Source: Acinetobacter bouvetii
GTDB taxonomy: Bacteria > Pseudomonadota > Gammaproteobacteria > Pseudomonadales > Moraxellaceae
Assembly: GCF_902753875.1 (NCBI RefSeq)
Contig: NZ_CADDTS010000049.1
Location: 55,868 to 119,867 of the forward strand
Direction: 5' to 3'
Length of the DNA: 64,000 nt
Below, in pieces: positions 32,184 through 39,979 of this stretch. The notes under the pieces were generated by a model. The model was not told the origin of the DNA and did no database searches. It saw only the letters and a program-made list of their open reading frames with translations. Positions within the stretch are counted from its first letter, which is position 1. The number at the start of each line of letters is the position of its first letter. The position numbers and the translations under genes are program-made.

Positions 32184-33233
32184 ATGTATTCAATTCCTAC
32201 TTTTACTAAATTGCATCAAGTTGTTGTTCAGGAAATCCGTAATCCAACTGGCTTAACGATTACATCAGATTCTGATGCATCCATCCGTACTGATGGTGAA
32301 GTTTCATTAGTTGAAGGCTTATATCATCACCAAGCTTATATTCTACGTCAGCTTTTTGTTCAAACTGCAGATGAACCTTATTTATATATTCATGCTGAAG
32401 AACTCAGTGTCCCGCGTTTAGGCGGTACACGTGCTGCTGGTACGGTTAAAGCTAAATCTAACGCGCAAATTACCATTGAAGCCGGGACAAAAGTAACCGA
32501 TGGCAAAGGTCATTTCTGGAGTGTTATTTCTGAAACTGTAGTTCAGCCAAATATTACAACTGAAATTAGCGTAAATGCTGATCAGGTGGGTGCTTCCTGG
32601 AACTTTAGAGGTACATCTTTACTTTGGGTCAGCCCAATTGCAGGCCTGAGTGGAACTGCTGAAGTCATATCCATTGCAGGTGGCTCTGATGAAGAAGAGC
32701 TTGAGGCATGGCGTGCCCGTATGCTTGAAAGCAAACAGCTTGGACAGGCCCGTGACCGTGGTTCTGACCTTGAACGGGCCATGAAAGGTGTTCCTGGCGT
32801 AGATAAAATTTATATTTATAAAAAGCGTCGTGGCTTGGGTTCCATGGATGTCGCCATCACTGCGGTCGGCAGCCCTCCCACATTGCCCACCCAGGCCTTA
32901 ATAGATGCGGCTCAAATCGTATTAGATGAAGAAGCCGGGTTTTGGGCGGATTGCCGAGTGTATTCACCAACCGAACAACTATTAAATATCAGTGCTGTGG
33001 TGAAAGGTGCTGGTGTGAATTACACAGACGTGGAAACGACGATCCGAGACTATATGGCTGAACTTGCTCCTGTTGAAGAGTATCATGCCAATACTTTGGT
33101 CACTCGAATTATGGCTTTAGCAAATGTCGAAGATGTCACCTTAACGCCTAATTCTAATGTTCAGCCGATTGTGAACTGGATGTACACCTATTGGTTACGT
33201 GCCGGCACTGTCACAGTGAGTGCTGCATCATGA
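32184..33233 (+). CDS. Baseplate J-like protein, Mu gp47
   Basis: This 349-residue protein matches baseplate J/gp47: IRTDGEVSLVEGLYHHQAYILRQLFVQTADEPYLYIHAEEL, GGSDEELEAWRARMLESKQLGQARDRGSDLERAMKGVPGV. It is a wedge protein connecting hub and fibres. It overlaps the next gene by 4 bp (ATGA). Confidence 0.9.
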   Translation: MYSIPTFTKLHQVVVQEIRNPTGLTITSDSDASIRTDGEVSLVEGLYHHQAYILRQLFVQTADEPYLYIHAEELSVPRLGGTRAAGTVKAKSNAQITIEAGTKVTDGKGHFWSVISETVVQPNITTEISVNADQVGASWNFRGTSLLWVSPIAGLSGTAEVISIAGGSDEEELEAWRARMLESKQLGQARDRGSDLERAMKGVPGVDKIYIYKKRRGLGSMDVAITAVGSPPTLPTQALIDAAQIVLDEEAGFWADCRVYSPTEQLLNISAVVKGAGVNYTDVETTIRDYMAELAPVEEYHANTLVTRIMALANVEDVTLTPNSNVQPIVNWMYTYWLRAGTVTVSAAS

Positions 33234-34492
33234 CCTTAGAACAAACGACCGAGCTTTATGCATCAGTACTACGTCAATTACTGCCAGTTGGTGGTTATGA
33301 CAATTCACCCAGTACCACTTTAGCTATTGACGTCTATGCACATGCCAAACTGTTGGCACAGGCAGATTTAGATGCCAAACGACTGTTAGGCATTTTGGAA
33401 GCAATTCCACCTGAGCTGATTGATGAATATGAAGCAGAATATGGCTTACCGCTGAAATGTACTGTAAATGCTAGCCGAACTGTTGAAGAACGGCTTCAGA
33501 TTTTAAACTGGGTGCGTACCAGTCGAAATGTATTGAATCGGGCTTATTTAGAGCAGCTTTTAGCTATTTTTGGTGTGGTTTTAATAGATGTGGTGAAGTT
33601 TAAGCCTATGTTATGCACCGCAGCATGTGATTCTCCAGTCAATACAGAGCAGCTACGCTATAAAGTCTTTTTAAGACTTCAGTATCCAATGAATGCGGAT
33701 ATGAACTGCATTATTGAAAACTATTTATCAGGATATTTACGTATTGAATGGATGGTTGATATGCCTTGGGGAGATTGGATTCTTAACCCTGGCGTTACTG
33801 TAAATACCACCGGTATTGCACATTACACGGCATATAAAACAAACCAGCGTGAATACTATGATAGCAACGCAGAATTAGATTTAACTGAAGCAATTGTGCG
33901 TTCATTGCATGATGCCAATATGCAACAGTGGCAAGCGGTGAAAGATGCTTGTAGTGCATTAACATCAGGTAAAACATGGACTTTTGACACAAATAATGAA
34001 GTTATCAAATACATTAATAGTAGCTTAAGTGATGATTGTAGTGGATCAAAATGCCCGACATCAGAATATGTGTGGTACGGAAGAGATACATTGAAAACAA
34101 TCGCATACTTTACTGAAATAACAAAAGCTGAGAGTGTTTGTCAAACAATAAAACCCGTCGGTGCTGCTGAATATCGATATTTAAATAGTTTTGATGTAAT
34201 TTCATTTAACTGTGCATATGGTGGGAACAAGGGTTCAAGCTACTGGAGTAGACAAGAAAATAATGCTTATGATCCATCAGCTCTACCGAATGAAACCCGC
34301 TTAACTTTCGGTGAAATAGCACAAAAAATCATTTCAAACATTCAAAACTCAAATCAAGCAATTTCACTACTTGCTGAAACTTATGCTGAAGCAGTTGCAA
34401 ACAGTATCTTCAGCACAGACGAATCAAAACAGTTTGTGAAATTAACTGATCTGTTCTCCCAACTCGAACTCAATAAAACATTAAGAACTTAA
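33230..34492 (+). CDS. Mu gp48-like baseplate protein with long C-terminal extension
   Basis: Start at 33230 overlapping the upstream stop; the frame open from 33191 is the neighbour's shadow. The first about 190 residues are gp48/YmfQ-like (VLRQLLPVGGYDNSPSTTLAIDVYAHAKLLAQADLDAKRLLGILEAIPPELIDEYEAEYGLP in segments). Typical members are about 180-200 residues, but this one has 420. The extra about 230 residues (about 190-420) contain several Cys (DDCSGSKCP) and Trp and match nothing I recognise. They may add a receptor-binding or enzymatic domain at the baseplate. Confidence 0.8.
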   Translation: MTLEQTTELYASVLRQLLPVGGYDNSPSTTLAIDVYAHAKLLAQADLDAKRLLGILEAIPPELIDEYEAEYGLPLKCTVNASRTVEERLQILNWVRTSRNVLNRAYLEQLLAIFGVVLIDVVKFKPMLCTAACDSPVNTEQLRYKVFLRLQYPMNADMNCIIENYLSGYLRIEWMVDMPWGDWILNPGVTVNTTGIAHYTAYKTNQREYYDSNAELDLTEAIVRSLHDANMQQWQAVKDACSALTSGKTWTFDTNNEVIKYINSSLSDDCSGSKCPTSEYVWYGRDTLKTIAYFTEITKAESVCQTIKPVGAAEYRYLNSFDVISFNCAYGGNKGSSYWSRQENNAYDPSALPNETRLTFGEIAQKIISNIQNSNQAISLLAETYAEAVANSIFSTDESKQFVKLTDLFSQLELNKTLRT

Positions 34493-34501
34493 GGAACTAT
34501 C

Positions 34502-35806
34502 ATGAAACGAATTGATAGCGTAAACGCTCGCGCTGATGTAAACGGGACCGGTAAAAAAGGCTTTCATGACAATGCGGATTTGGCGGGTCAAGATGCGACC
34601 TATTTGACACCGGGCTGGTTAAATGCGATTCAGGAAGAATTGGCTAACCTACTGGAAATGAATAGCAAAGTTCTGAATGCTAATAACAATGCACAGTTAT
34701 ATGATTTATTAGCAACTGAAGAAAGTTTATTGGCACTCAGTTCCGCTGTTGAAGATCGCCTACAGCAAGCTCAGCAGGATCAGGAAACAGCTGACAATAT
34801 CTTGCAAACCCAGTTACAAGATGCAATTGAGCTGTTGCAACAACAAATTTCCAATTTATCTAGTGGCCTAGCTTCTCTTTATCCAAAAGTGATTATGGCG
34901 GGTGTAATTAAGCCAGGACAAGCTACTGAAATCAAAAAGCCTGATGGCAGCAATATTAGCTTTCTTGATACCCGCTATGCTATTCAGATCATACCAGAAG
35001 GCTACCATGAAGGTTGGGGCATTTCACGACAAGATAATAGAATTGGTATTGATGTTTTTAATCGATCTGGTACTGCCCGTGTTGGCTATTCAGGCAATAT
35101 TAACTGGTCTATTCTCCAAACTGAAGGCCTGACTTCATCAGCCGGGAATGGTGATTATGTCTATACGGGAACACCTGTAGTTTTCCCAATTCTAGCTGGA
35201 GAATCCAAGTCATTCCTATTGATTGGTGCCGGTGGCGGGGCTGGTTCATCACGTTATGAAGATCTAGTGGCAAACTCAAATCCAGCACAACTCAAAGGCG
35301 CAAACGGCCAGGATACTTATTTATCCATTGATGGTACTGCTATTGTATTTACAGCTGGCGGCGGTAAAGCTGGCGTAGGTGGTGTAGATGGTGGATCTGG
35401 TCAGTACATCAATGGTACGGCTGGTGAAGGTGGCTTGTGGACCATAAGTGGTGAATATACTTCTGCTACTCGAACCAATGGCCAGGCAGGTAATGCAACA
35501 GGTGCTAATCATAAAGGTGCGAAAACGGATTCAACTGGACGCGGTGCTGGTGGTGACGGTGCAAATGGTTATTTGACTGCGACTGAAGGCTTTGGCGGTG
35601 GTGCGGGTGAAGGCGCAAGACTTTCTATTATTTATACCAATAATACGGCCAATACTCAGTATGCACGTTTATATGTGGGTCAGTCTGGTAAAGGTGAACA
35701 ATCTTTATTAACTACAGGTGAAAATGGTGCTGTGGTCACACCTGCTAACTATATAGTCGGTGGTGACGGTGCAAATGGTTTTGCTCGTGTATCTAGTGCT
35801 GTTTGA
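34502..35806 (+). CDS. Tail fibre protein with glycine-rich C-terminus
   Basis: A 434-residue protein. The N-terminus (HDNADLAGQDATYLTPGWLNAIQEELANLLE) is the conserved attachment part of many tail fibres. Residues about 75-120 are a coiled coil. The C-terminal third is glycine-rich (GAGGGAGSSRY, GGGKAGVGGVDGGSGQY, GGGAGEGARLS), like polyglycine-II receptor-binding tips. The 22-bp block reading GGTGGTGACGG... occurs at about 35548 and 35759. There is no fibre assembly gene and no invertible segment, so host range appears fixed. Confidence 0.82.
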   Translation: MKRIDSVNARADVNGTGKKGFHDNADLAGQDATYLTPGWLNAIQEELANLLEMNSKVLNANNNAQLYDLLATEESLLALSSAVEDRLQQAQQDQETADNILQTQLQDAIELLQQQISNLSSGLASLYPKVIMAGVIKPGQATEIKKPDGSNISFLDTRYAIQIIPEGYHEGWGISRQDNRIGIDVFNRSGTARVGYSGNINWSILQTEGLTSSAGNGDYVYTGTPVVFPILAGESKSFLLIGAGGGAGSSRYEDLVANSNPAQLKGANGQDTYLSIDGTAIVFTAGGGKAGVGGVDGGSGQYINGTAGEGGLWTISGEYTSATRTNGQAGNATGANHKGAKTDSTGRGAGGDGANGYLTATEGFGGGAGEGARLSIIYTNNTANTQYARLYVGQSGKGEQSLLTTGENGAVVTPANYIVGGDGANGFARVSSAV

Positions 35807-35816
35807 TCTATAGTCA

Positions 35817-35848
35817 TCTAACGCTTTTGATGTAAAGCGTTAGATTTT
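35817..35848 (+). terminator. Right-end terminator built from an inverted CGTTAGA pair
   Basis: TCTAACGCTTTT and AAAGCGTTAGA are inverted around GATGT and followed by TTTT. It lies 11 bp after the fibre stop and ends the late transcript. Both arms are members of the 7-mer family, 21 bp apart. Confidence 0.65.
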
Positions 35849-35850
35849 CA

Positions 35851-35926
35851 TTCAGTGCAGAATAACTGCAATTTATTCAGTGCAAAATAAAAAGCAAATT
35901 AGTGCAAAAAAAGCCGAAAACTTACA
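35851..35926. repeat. Prophage right end: transposase-type binding sites R1-R3
   Basis: AGTGC (reverse of GCACT) lies at 35901-35905 (R1), 35879-35883 (R2) and 35854-35858 (R3). R1 is exactly 22-26 bases from the CA terminus, as is L1 on the other side. R1-R2 and R2-R3 are 22 and 25 bp apart, so right-end sites are closely packed while left-end sites are spread over 180 bp. Confidence 0.75.
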
Positions 35927-35931
35927 TATTC
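35927..35931. repeat. Target-site duplication, right copy (TATTC)
   Basis: Directly follows the prophage end ...CTTACA and equals 3099-3103. Confidence 0.85.
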
Positions 35932-35933
35932 CG

Positions 35934-35961
35934 TGGGTAAAATTTTCCCTCTTTTTACCCA
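35934..35961. repeat. Inverted repeat in island DNA next to ssrA
   Basis: TGGGTAAAA (35934-35942) and TTTTACCCA (35953-35961). Before the Mu insertion this stood between int and ssrA, so it might be an arm-type integrase or excisionase site. It is not a good terminator. Confidence 0.35.
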
Positions 35962-36015
35962 TAAATAGCAAAAATCAGGTCAGAACGGTTCAAACAGTAT
36001 CGGACAATCAAGGCA

Positions 36016-36055
36016 ATAAAAAAGCCCTTAAATATTGATTTTAAGGGCTTTTTTA
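36016..36055 (-). terminator. Terminator downstream of ssrA
   Basis: AAGCCCTTAAA and TTTAAGGGCTT are inverted around TATTGAT with A/T runs on both sides. It lies about 30 bp beyond the tmRNA 3' end on the minus strand. Confidence 0.8.
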
Positions 36056-36085
36056 CATTCAGTTGGATTTCTCTGAATTGATATT

Positions 36086-36445
36086 TGGTGGAGGTGGCGG
36101 GAGTTGAACCCGCGTCCGCCAGCACTACGCTCGAGAATACTACATGCTTAGATATCGTCTATTGTTTTAACTCTTTGTGACCCGACGAACAGGGTACAAA
36201 TCGCGATCCTCTAAGTTTAGTACAAAGCCCCGAGGCTTGGCTTTATACGGACTTGTGTGCGTGCGCTTCAGTCGGACTCTCTAACCACAAGTATTCGGAG
36301 AGGCGGACAAGCTGCCCTTAGGCAGCTAGAGCGTATGATTCGTCGTTTGCGACTATTAAAATGCAAATTTGATTTACGAGAGAAAATGCGCTCTCGACAT
36401 GCATCTATGAGTTTCATCACCAGCGTCGAAGCCAGAAACACCCCC
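36086..36445 (-). ncRNA. ssrA: tmRNA (ssrA)
   Basis: The 360-nt RNA rescues stalled ribosomes. Its acceptor stem pairs GGGGGUG (5' end at 36445) with the 3' end before ACCA, including the G3·U pair of alanine acceptors. The T-arm has GGTTCAACTCC and the 3' CCA is at 36088-36086. The tag frame (36350-36318) encodes ANDESYALAA then TAA, one residue different from the ANDETYALAA form I know for Acinetobacter. An extended -10 TGCTATGAT lies just upstream. The 3' end points to the island and is probably its attachment site. Confidence 0.95.
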
Positions 36446-36575
36446 AAAGTAATCACAATCATAGCATAAATGTTCAAATCTGCAGCGCGTTTTTTAAACA
36501 TTTACACAAACAGATGCGATTAATTCAATAATTGCGCTAATATTTTATTTTTCAAGTCCAATAAAAGAAAAATTT

Positions 36576-38060
36576 ATGAGCTATTTACTTGCACTCGATC
36601 AGGGAACTACCTCTAGCCGTGCGATCATTTTTAATGAACAAGGAAAAGTTCATGCAACAGCTCAGCGTGAAACGCATATTTCAACCCCACATTCAGGCTG
36701 GGTAGAACAGGATGCACAGGAAATCTGGACCACGCAAATTGCTGTGGTACAACAAGCTCTTGCTTCGGCGCGTATTCTGGCCAAAGATATCAAAGCCATT
36801 GGTCTCACTAATCAGCGTGAAACGACTGTGGTTTGGGATAAACGCACTGGTAAACCGCTGGCTCCTGCCATTGTGTGGCAAGACCGTCGTGCAACTGAAT
36901 GGTGCAGCCAACTCCTACAACAAAATTTGCAGAATAAAATCCAGCAAAAAACCGGTTTAAGAATCGACCCCTATTTCAGTGCGGGAAAACTTGTGTGGCT
37001 GCTGGAAAATATTCAAGGCTTACGTGATTTGGCCGAGCAAGGTCATGTAGCCTTTGGTACCGTCGATAGCTGGCTCATGTGGAATCTGACTCAAGGTGCA
37101 GAACACGTCATAGAGACCAGTAATGCCTCGCGTACCATGCTGATGAACCTGCATACTCAGGCTTGGGATGAAGAGCTACTGGAGCTGTTTCATATCCCGC
37201 ATTCGGTTTTACCTCAGATCATCAGTTCAGACAGCTATGTGGCAGACACGGCTACAGGCTTGCTCGGCGCCAATATCCCCATTATGGGCATTCTAGGCGA
37301 TCAGCAATCGGCACTTTTTGGGCAATCCTGTTTTGAAGTGGGGAGCGCAAAAAATACTTATGGGACGGGTTGTTTCATGCTGTTTAATACCGGCCATGAA
37401 GTTCAGTTAAGTCACAACAAACTCTTGAGTACTTTAGCCTGGCAATGCGGTAAAAAAACCAGCTATGCCTTGGAAGGGAGCGTCTTTATGGCCGGAGCCA
37501 TTGTGCAATGGCTGCGTGATGGTTTAGGAATTATTCATAAAAGTAGTGAAGTCGAACAGCTGGCTTGCCAAGTAAAGGATACTGATGGCGTGGTTCTCGT
37601 ACCTGCTTTTACTGGACTGGGTGCGCCGCATTGGGACAGTGAGGCTCGTGCCCTGCTCTGCGGCATGTCGCGTGGAACCAATAAAGCCCATATTGCCCGT
37701 GCGGCATTGGAATCGATTGCCTTTCAGGTATCTGATGTCCTTATGGCCATGCAATCCGATATTACCCATCCCTTAAAAGAACTGCGTGTCGATGGCGGTG
37801 CAAGTAGCAATGATATGTTGATGCAATTTCAGGCTGATATCTTAAATGTGCCTGTCCTGCGGCCTAAAATGCTGGAATCTACCGCTTGGGGAGCTGCAGC
37901 CATGGCTGGATTAAAATCTGGGGTATTTTCCAGTCTTTCGGATATTTCAGCCTGTTGGCAACTAGAGCGTTCATTTGAGCCCAAGATGAATGAAGATCAG
38001 CGCCAGTTTCATCTAGACAAATGGCAAACGGCCTTAAAACGGGCTAAATCAGATATTTAA
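36576..38060 (+). CDS. glpK: Glycerol kinase
   Basis: This 494-residue protein matches GlpK from start (YLLALDQGTTSSRAIIF) to end. Visible FGGY-kinase signatures are TNQRETTVVWD, ASRTMLMNLHTQAWDEELLELFHIP, GDQQSALFGQ, NTYGTGCFML, and the C-terminal DGGASSNDMLMQFQADIL. It phosphorylates glycerol to glycerol-3-phosphate with ATP in the cytoplasm. There is no glpF or glpD next to it in this window. It is full length. Confidence 0.95.
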   Translation: MSYLLALDQGTTSSRAIIFNEQGKVHATAQRETHISTPHSGWVEQDAQEIWTTQIAVVQQALASARILAKDIKAIGLTNQRETTVVWDKRTGKPLAPAIVWQDRRATEWCSQLLQQNLQNKIQQKTGLRIDPYFSAGKLVWLLENIQGLRDLAEQGHVAFGTVDSWLMWNLTQGAEHVIETSNASRTMLMNLHTQAWDEELLELFHIPHSVLPQIISSDSYVADTATGLLGANIPIMGILGDQQSALFGQSCFEVGSAKNTYGTGCFMLFNTGHEVQLSHNKLLSTLAWQCGKKTSYALEGSVFMAGAIVQWLRDGLGIIHKSSEVEQLACQVKDTDGVVLVPAFTGLGAPHWDSEARALLCGMSRGTNKAHIARAALESIAFQVSDVLMAMQSDITHPLKELRVDGGASSNDMLMQFQADILNVPVLRPKMLESTAWGAAAMAGLKSGVFSSLSDISACWQLERSFEPKMNEDQRQFHLDKWQTALKRAKSDI

Positions 38061-38443
38061 TACCTTTAAATTCTAGACTTCTTTCATAAATCATTTTCCA
38101 ATAACTATAAGTTGTTTGTACTACCAAAATAAAAAAATAGATTTTAGCAGGTATTGGATTTATGAATGTGGCATGGATGCCACACGTTTCCCATCCCTTG
38201 CGCTGCATTTTAAAGCAGTGCTTAAAACTGGCTCAGGACGTCGTGTATGGGAAACAAAAGGTTTTTGTCGACTTTTGACCTTTCAAAAGTCGAGATATTG
38301 CCTACGCAAAAACATAAAAATTTAATCCATCAAATGGGGCCGTACTGATTTAACAATAATCCAAGATTAAACACCTTTTGATTTATGTAAGAAACCTGCT
38401 TATCCAAAACTGTAAAAAACCGCTTCGAAAAGCGGTTTTTTTA
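38061..38443. repeat. Structured intergenic repeat region after glpK
   Basis: No convincing gene. Several hairpins are visible: GTGGCA/TGCCAC near 38167, GACTTTTG/CAAAAGTC near 38270-38290, and GTTTCCCAT paired with ATGGGAAAC enclosing about 60 bases. The segment 38279-38396 is about three-quarters identical to 46083-46196, so it belongs to a dispersed repeat. Confidence 0.55.
38415..38441 (-). terminator. Bidirectional terminator between glpK region and emrB-like gene
   Basis: AACCGCTT/AAGCGGTT with CGAA loop and A/T runs on both sides, just past the stop codon of the minus-strand MFS gene. Confidence 0.8.
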
Positions 38444-39973
38444 TTAGTGTGCATGACCACCACCGGTGACACCCACTTTCGGCCGTGGGCAGAGCCAGAT
38501 GATGAGTCCAGCAAAAATAAATACCATCGCCAAAATTAAAAACACATGGTTTGCCGATAAGGTCGAGGCTTCTTTATCAACCAGACTGGCAATATAACCC
38601 AAACTGCTTTCCGGGGTCATTCCCCTTTGGATCAGGGTATTTTGCACTTCATCGACATGTAAAGTTCCGACCATTTCACTACGTGCCACTTTGCCATGAT
38701 CATCCCAAATAGTAACGGCAATAGAGGCGCCAATGGCTCCAGCCATGGTTCTGAGGAAGTTCATCAGCCCCGCAGCCGAAGCCATTTCCTGTGGCAATAC
38801 AGAAGCCAGGGCCATATTGGATAATGGAATAAAGAAGAACGGTACAGCAAAACCTTGCAAAATTTGCGGGAAAGCCAAGGCCATAAAGTCTGCTTCTGTG
38901 GTCCAGAAGGCCCGCATCAGGGTCACACCACCCAGCAGACATAATCCAAAACTGGCCAATGCACGCTGATCATATTTGGTCGCCAGTTTGGCCACAATCG
39001 GAGACATCAGCAAACTGCCGAATCCCATGGTCGCGGTCAGATAACCAGCCCAAGTGGCGGTATAACCCAGATTGATCTGTAACCATTGTGGAATCATGAC
39101 AATACTGCCAAAGAATGCACCAAAGCCAAAGGCCAGAGCCAAGACGGAAATGGTAAATCCACGATATTTAAAAATCTGGATATTTACCACCGGATGGCGT
39201 TCGGTGAGTTCCCAAATGGTAAAAATGATGAGCCCAACCAAGGCGATAATCGCCAGAATGACAATAAACGGATTGTTGAACCAGTCACGTTCATGGCCTA
39301 AATCCAGCATCAACTGCAATGCCCCAATCCATAAGACCAGCAGCATTAATCCCCCCAGATCAATTTTAAGTTTGTTGGTTTCCGTTTCAGCAGGTTTCAG
39401 CAAACGCATCGCGGCGAGTGCACAGCCAATTCCGACCGGAATATTGATAAAGAAAATCCAGTGCCAAGACCAGTTATCACTAATGGTTCCGCCCAGAATA
39501 GGCCCTAAGATCGGTCCCACAACGGTAGTCATGGCCCACATCCCCATGGCCTGCGACTGTTTCTCCGGTGGAAAAATACGCATTAGTAAGGTTTGACTGA
39601 GTGGCATAATCGGTCCGCCAAACAGGCCTTGTCCAATTCGGCAAAATACCAGCATTTCCAGACTGGTGGATAAGCCACACAATACCGAAAATAAGGTAAA
39701 GCCAAACAAACTGATCACAAAGATGCGGACTGTACCAAAGCGTCCCGCCAGCCAGCCGGTTAAAGGTACACAAATGGCTTCGGCAACGGCGTAGGAGGTA
39801 ATGACCCAAGTCCCTTGCGATGCAGAAACGGCAAGGCTACCGGTAATATGTGGCACTGAGACATTGGCAATGGTCATGTCCAGCACGACCATAAAGTTGG
39901 CAAAGGCCAGTACAAATGCCGCCAGCAGTAGGCGGCCACCGGTCAGATTCGGTATCGGAGTGTAGTTATTCAT
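38444..39973 (-). CDS. emrB: EmrB/QacA-type MFS multidrug transporter (DHA2)
   Basis: This 509-residue inner-membrane protein has about 14 membrane helices. DHA2 signatures include LDMTIANVSVPHI in helix 1, the WVITSYAVAEAICVPLTGWLAGRFG motif A region, and GPILGPILGGTISDNWSWHWIFFINIPVGIG. It pairs with the upstream HlyD-type gene seven bases away, forming an EmrAB-type tripartite efflux pump driven by protons, with an outer-membrane channel encoded elsewhere. The substrate cannot be read from sequence. Confidence 0.88.
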   Translation of the reverse strand: MNNYTPIPNLTGGRLLLAAFVLAFANFMVVLDMTIANVSVPHITGSLAVSASQGTWVITSYAVAEAICVPLTGWLAGRFGTVRIFVISLFGFTLFSVLCGLSTSLEMLVFCRIGQGLFGGPIMPLSQTLLMRIFPPEKQSQAMGMWAMTTVVGPILGPILGGTISDNWSWHWIFFINIPVGIGCALAAMRLLKPAETETNKLKIDLGGLMLLVLWIGALQLMLDLGHERDWFNNPFIVILAIIALVGLIIFTIWELTERHPVVNIQIFKYRGFTISVLALAFGFGAFFGSIVMIPQWLQINLGYTATWAGYLTATMGFGSLLMSPIVAKLATKYDQRALASFGLCLLGGVTLMRAFWTTEADFMALAFPQILQGFAVPFFFIPLSNMALASVLPQEMASAAGLMNFLRTMAGAIGASIAVTIWDDHGKVARSEMVGTLHVDEVQNTLIQRGMTPESSLGYIASLVDKEASTLSANHVFLILAMVFIFAGLIIWLCPRPKVGVTGGGHAH

Positions 39974-39979
39974 AAATGA

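Larger units (their letters stand above)
4382..35844. repeat. Distributed 7-mer family CGTTAGA / TCTAACG (27 copies)
   Basis: Start positions read by hand, with + for CGTTAGA and - for TCTAACG: 4382+, 4405-, 6151+, 6172+, 9572-, 9963+, 10884-, 11426+, 14231-, 16106+, 17247+, 18511-, 18549+, 20456-, 20698+, 20709+, 23974+, 24928-, 26744-, 26765-, 29156-, 29499+, 30861-, 31012+, 32457-, 35817-, 35838+. The base before is often G or C and the base after is never C. Flanking DNA of about 31 kb has three copies (about 2627, 51106, 52647). Close pairs are spaced 11, 21, 21, 21 and 23 bp. Codon usage may explain some coding copies but not the intergenic pairs. Confidence 0.7.
3104..35926 (+). mobile_element. 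Complete Mu-like (BcepMu-type) transposable prophage
   Basis: The element is 32,823 bp. It begins with TGTGACTTAT and ends with ...AACTTACA, so both ends read 5'-TG inward. Both ends place GCACT at exactly positions 22-26 from the terminus, and the element is flanked by TATTC on both sides. Gene order is Mu-like: leftward repressor, Ner, DDE transposase, AAA ATPase, GemA, Mor, lysis, terminase, portal, head, contractile tail, fibre. No frame breaks were seen in the main genes, so it may be functional. I saw no Gam, Mom or invertible fibre segment, and HU, PBECR and lipoprotein genes are additions relative to phage Mu. Confidence 0.9.
1..36085. mobile_element. Genomic island next to ssrA (right part; interrupted by a Mu-like prophage)
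   Basis: The left 3.1 kb carries a YagK/YfjJ-type protein and a P4-family tyrosine integrase, and the 3' end of the tmRNA gene at 36086 faces this DNA. Tyrosine integrases of this family commonly use tRNA or tmRNA 3' ends as attachment sites. If the Mu-like prophage (3104-35926) and one target copy are removed, the integrase start codon lies about 180 bp from the ssrA 3' end, a normal int-att spacing. The far att copy would lie left of the window, so the island borders are inferred. The terminator-like hairpin at 36016-36055 is then either island-borne or part of the repeated att region. Confidence 0.6.

Noticed and set aside
38116..38325. 69-residue reading frame after glpK
   Set aside because: It covers several long hairpins and part of a dispersed repeat, so it is probably not coding.
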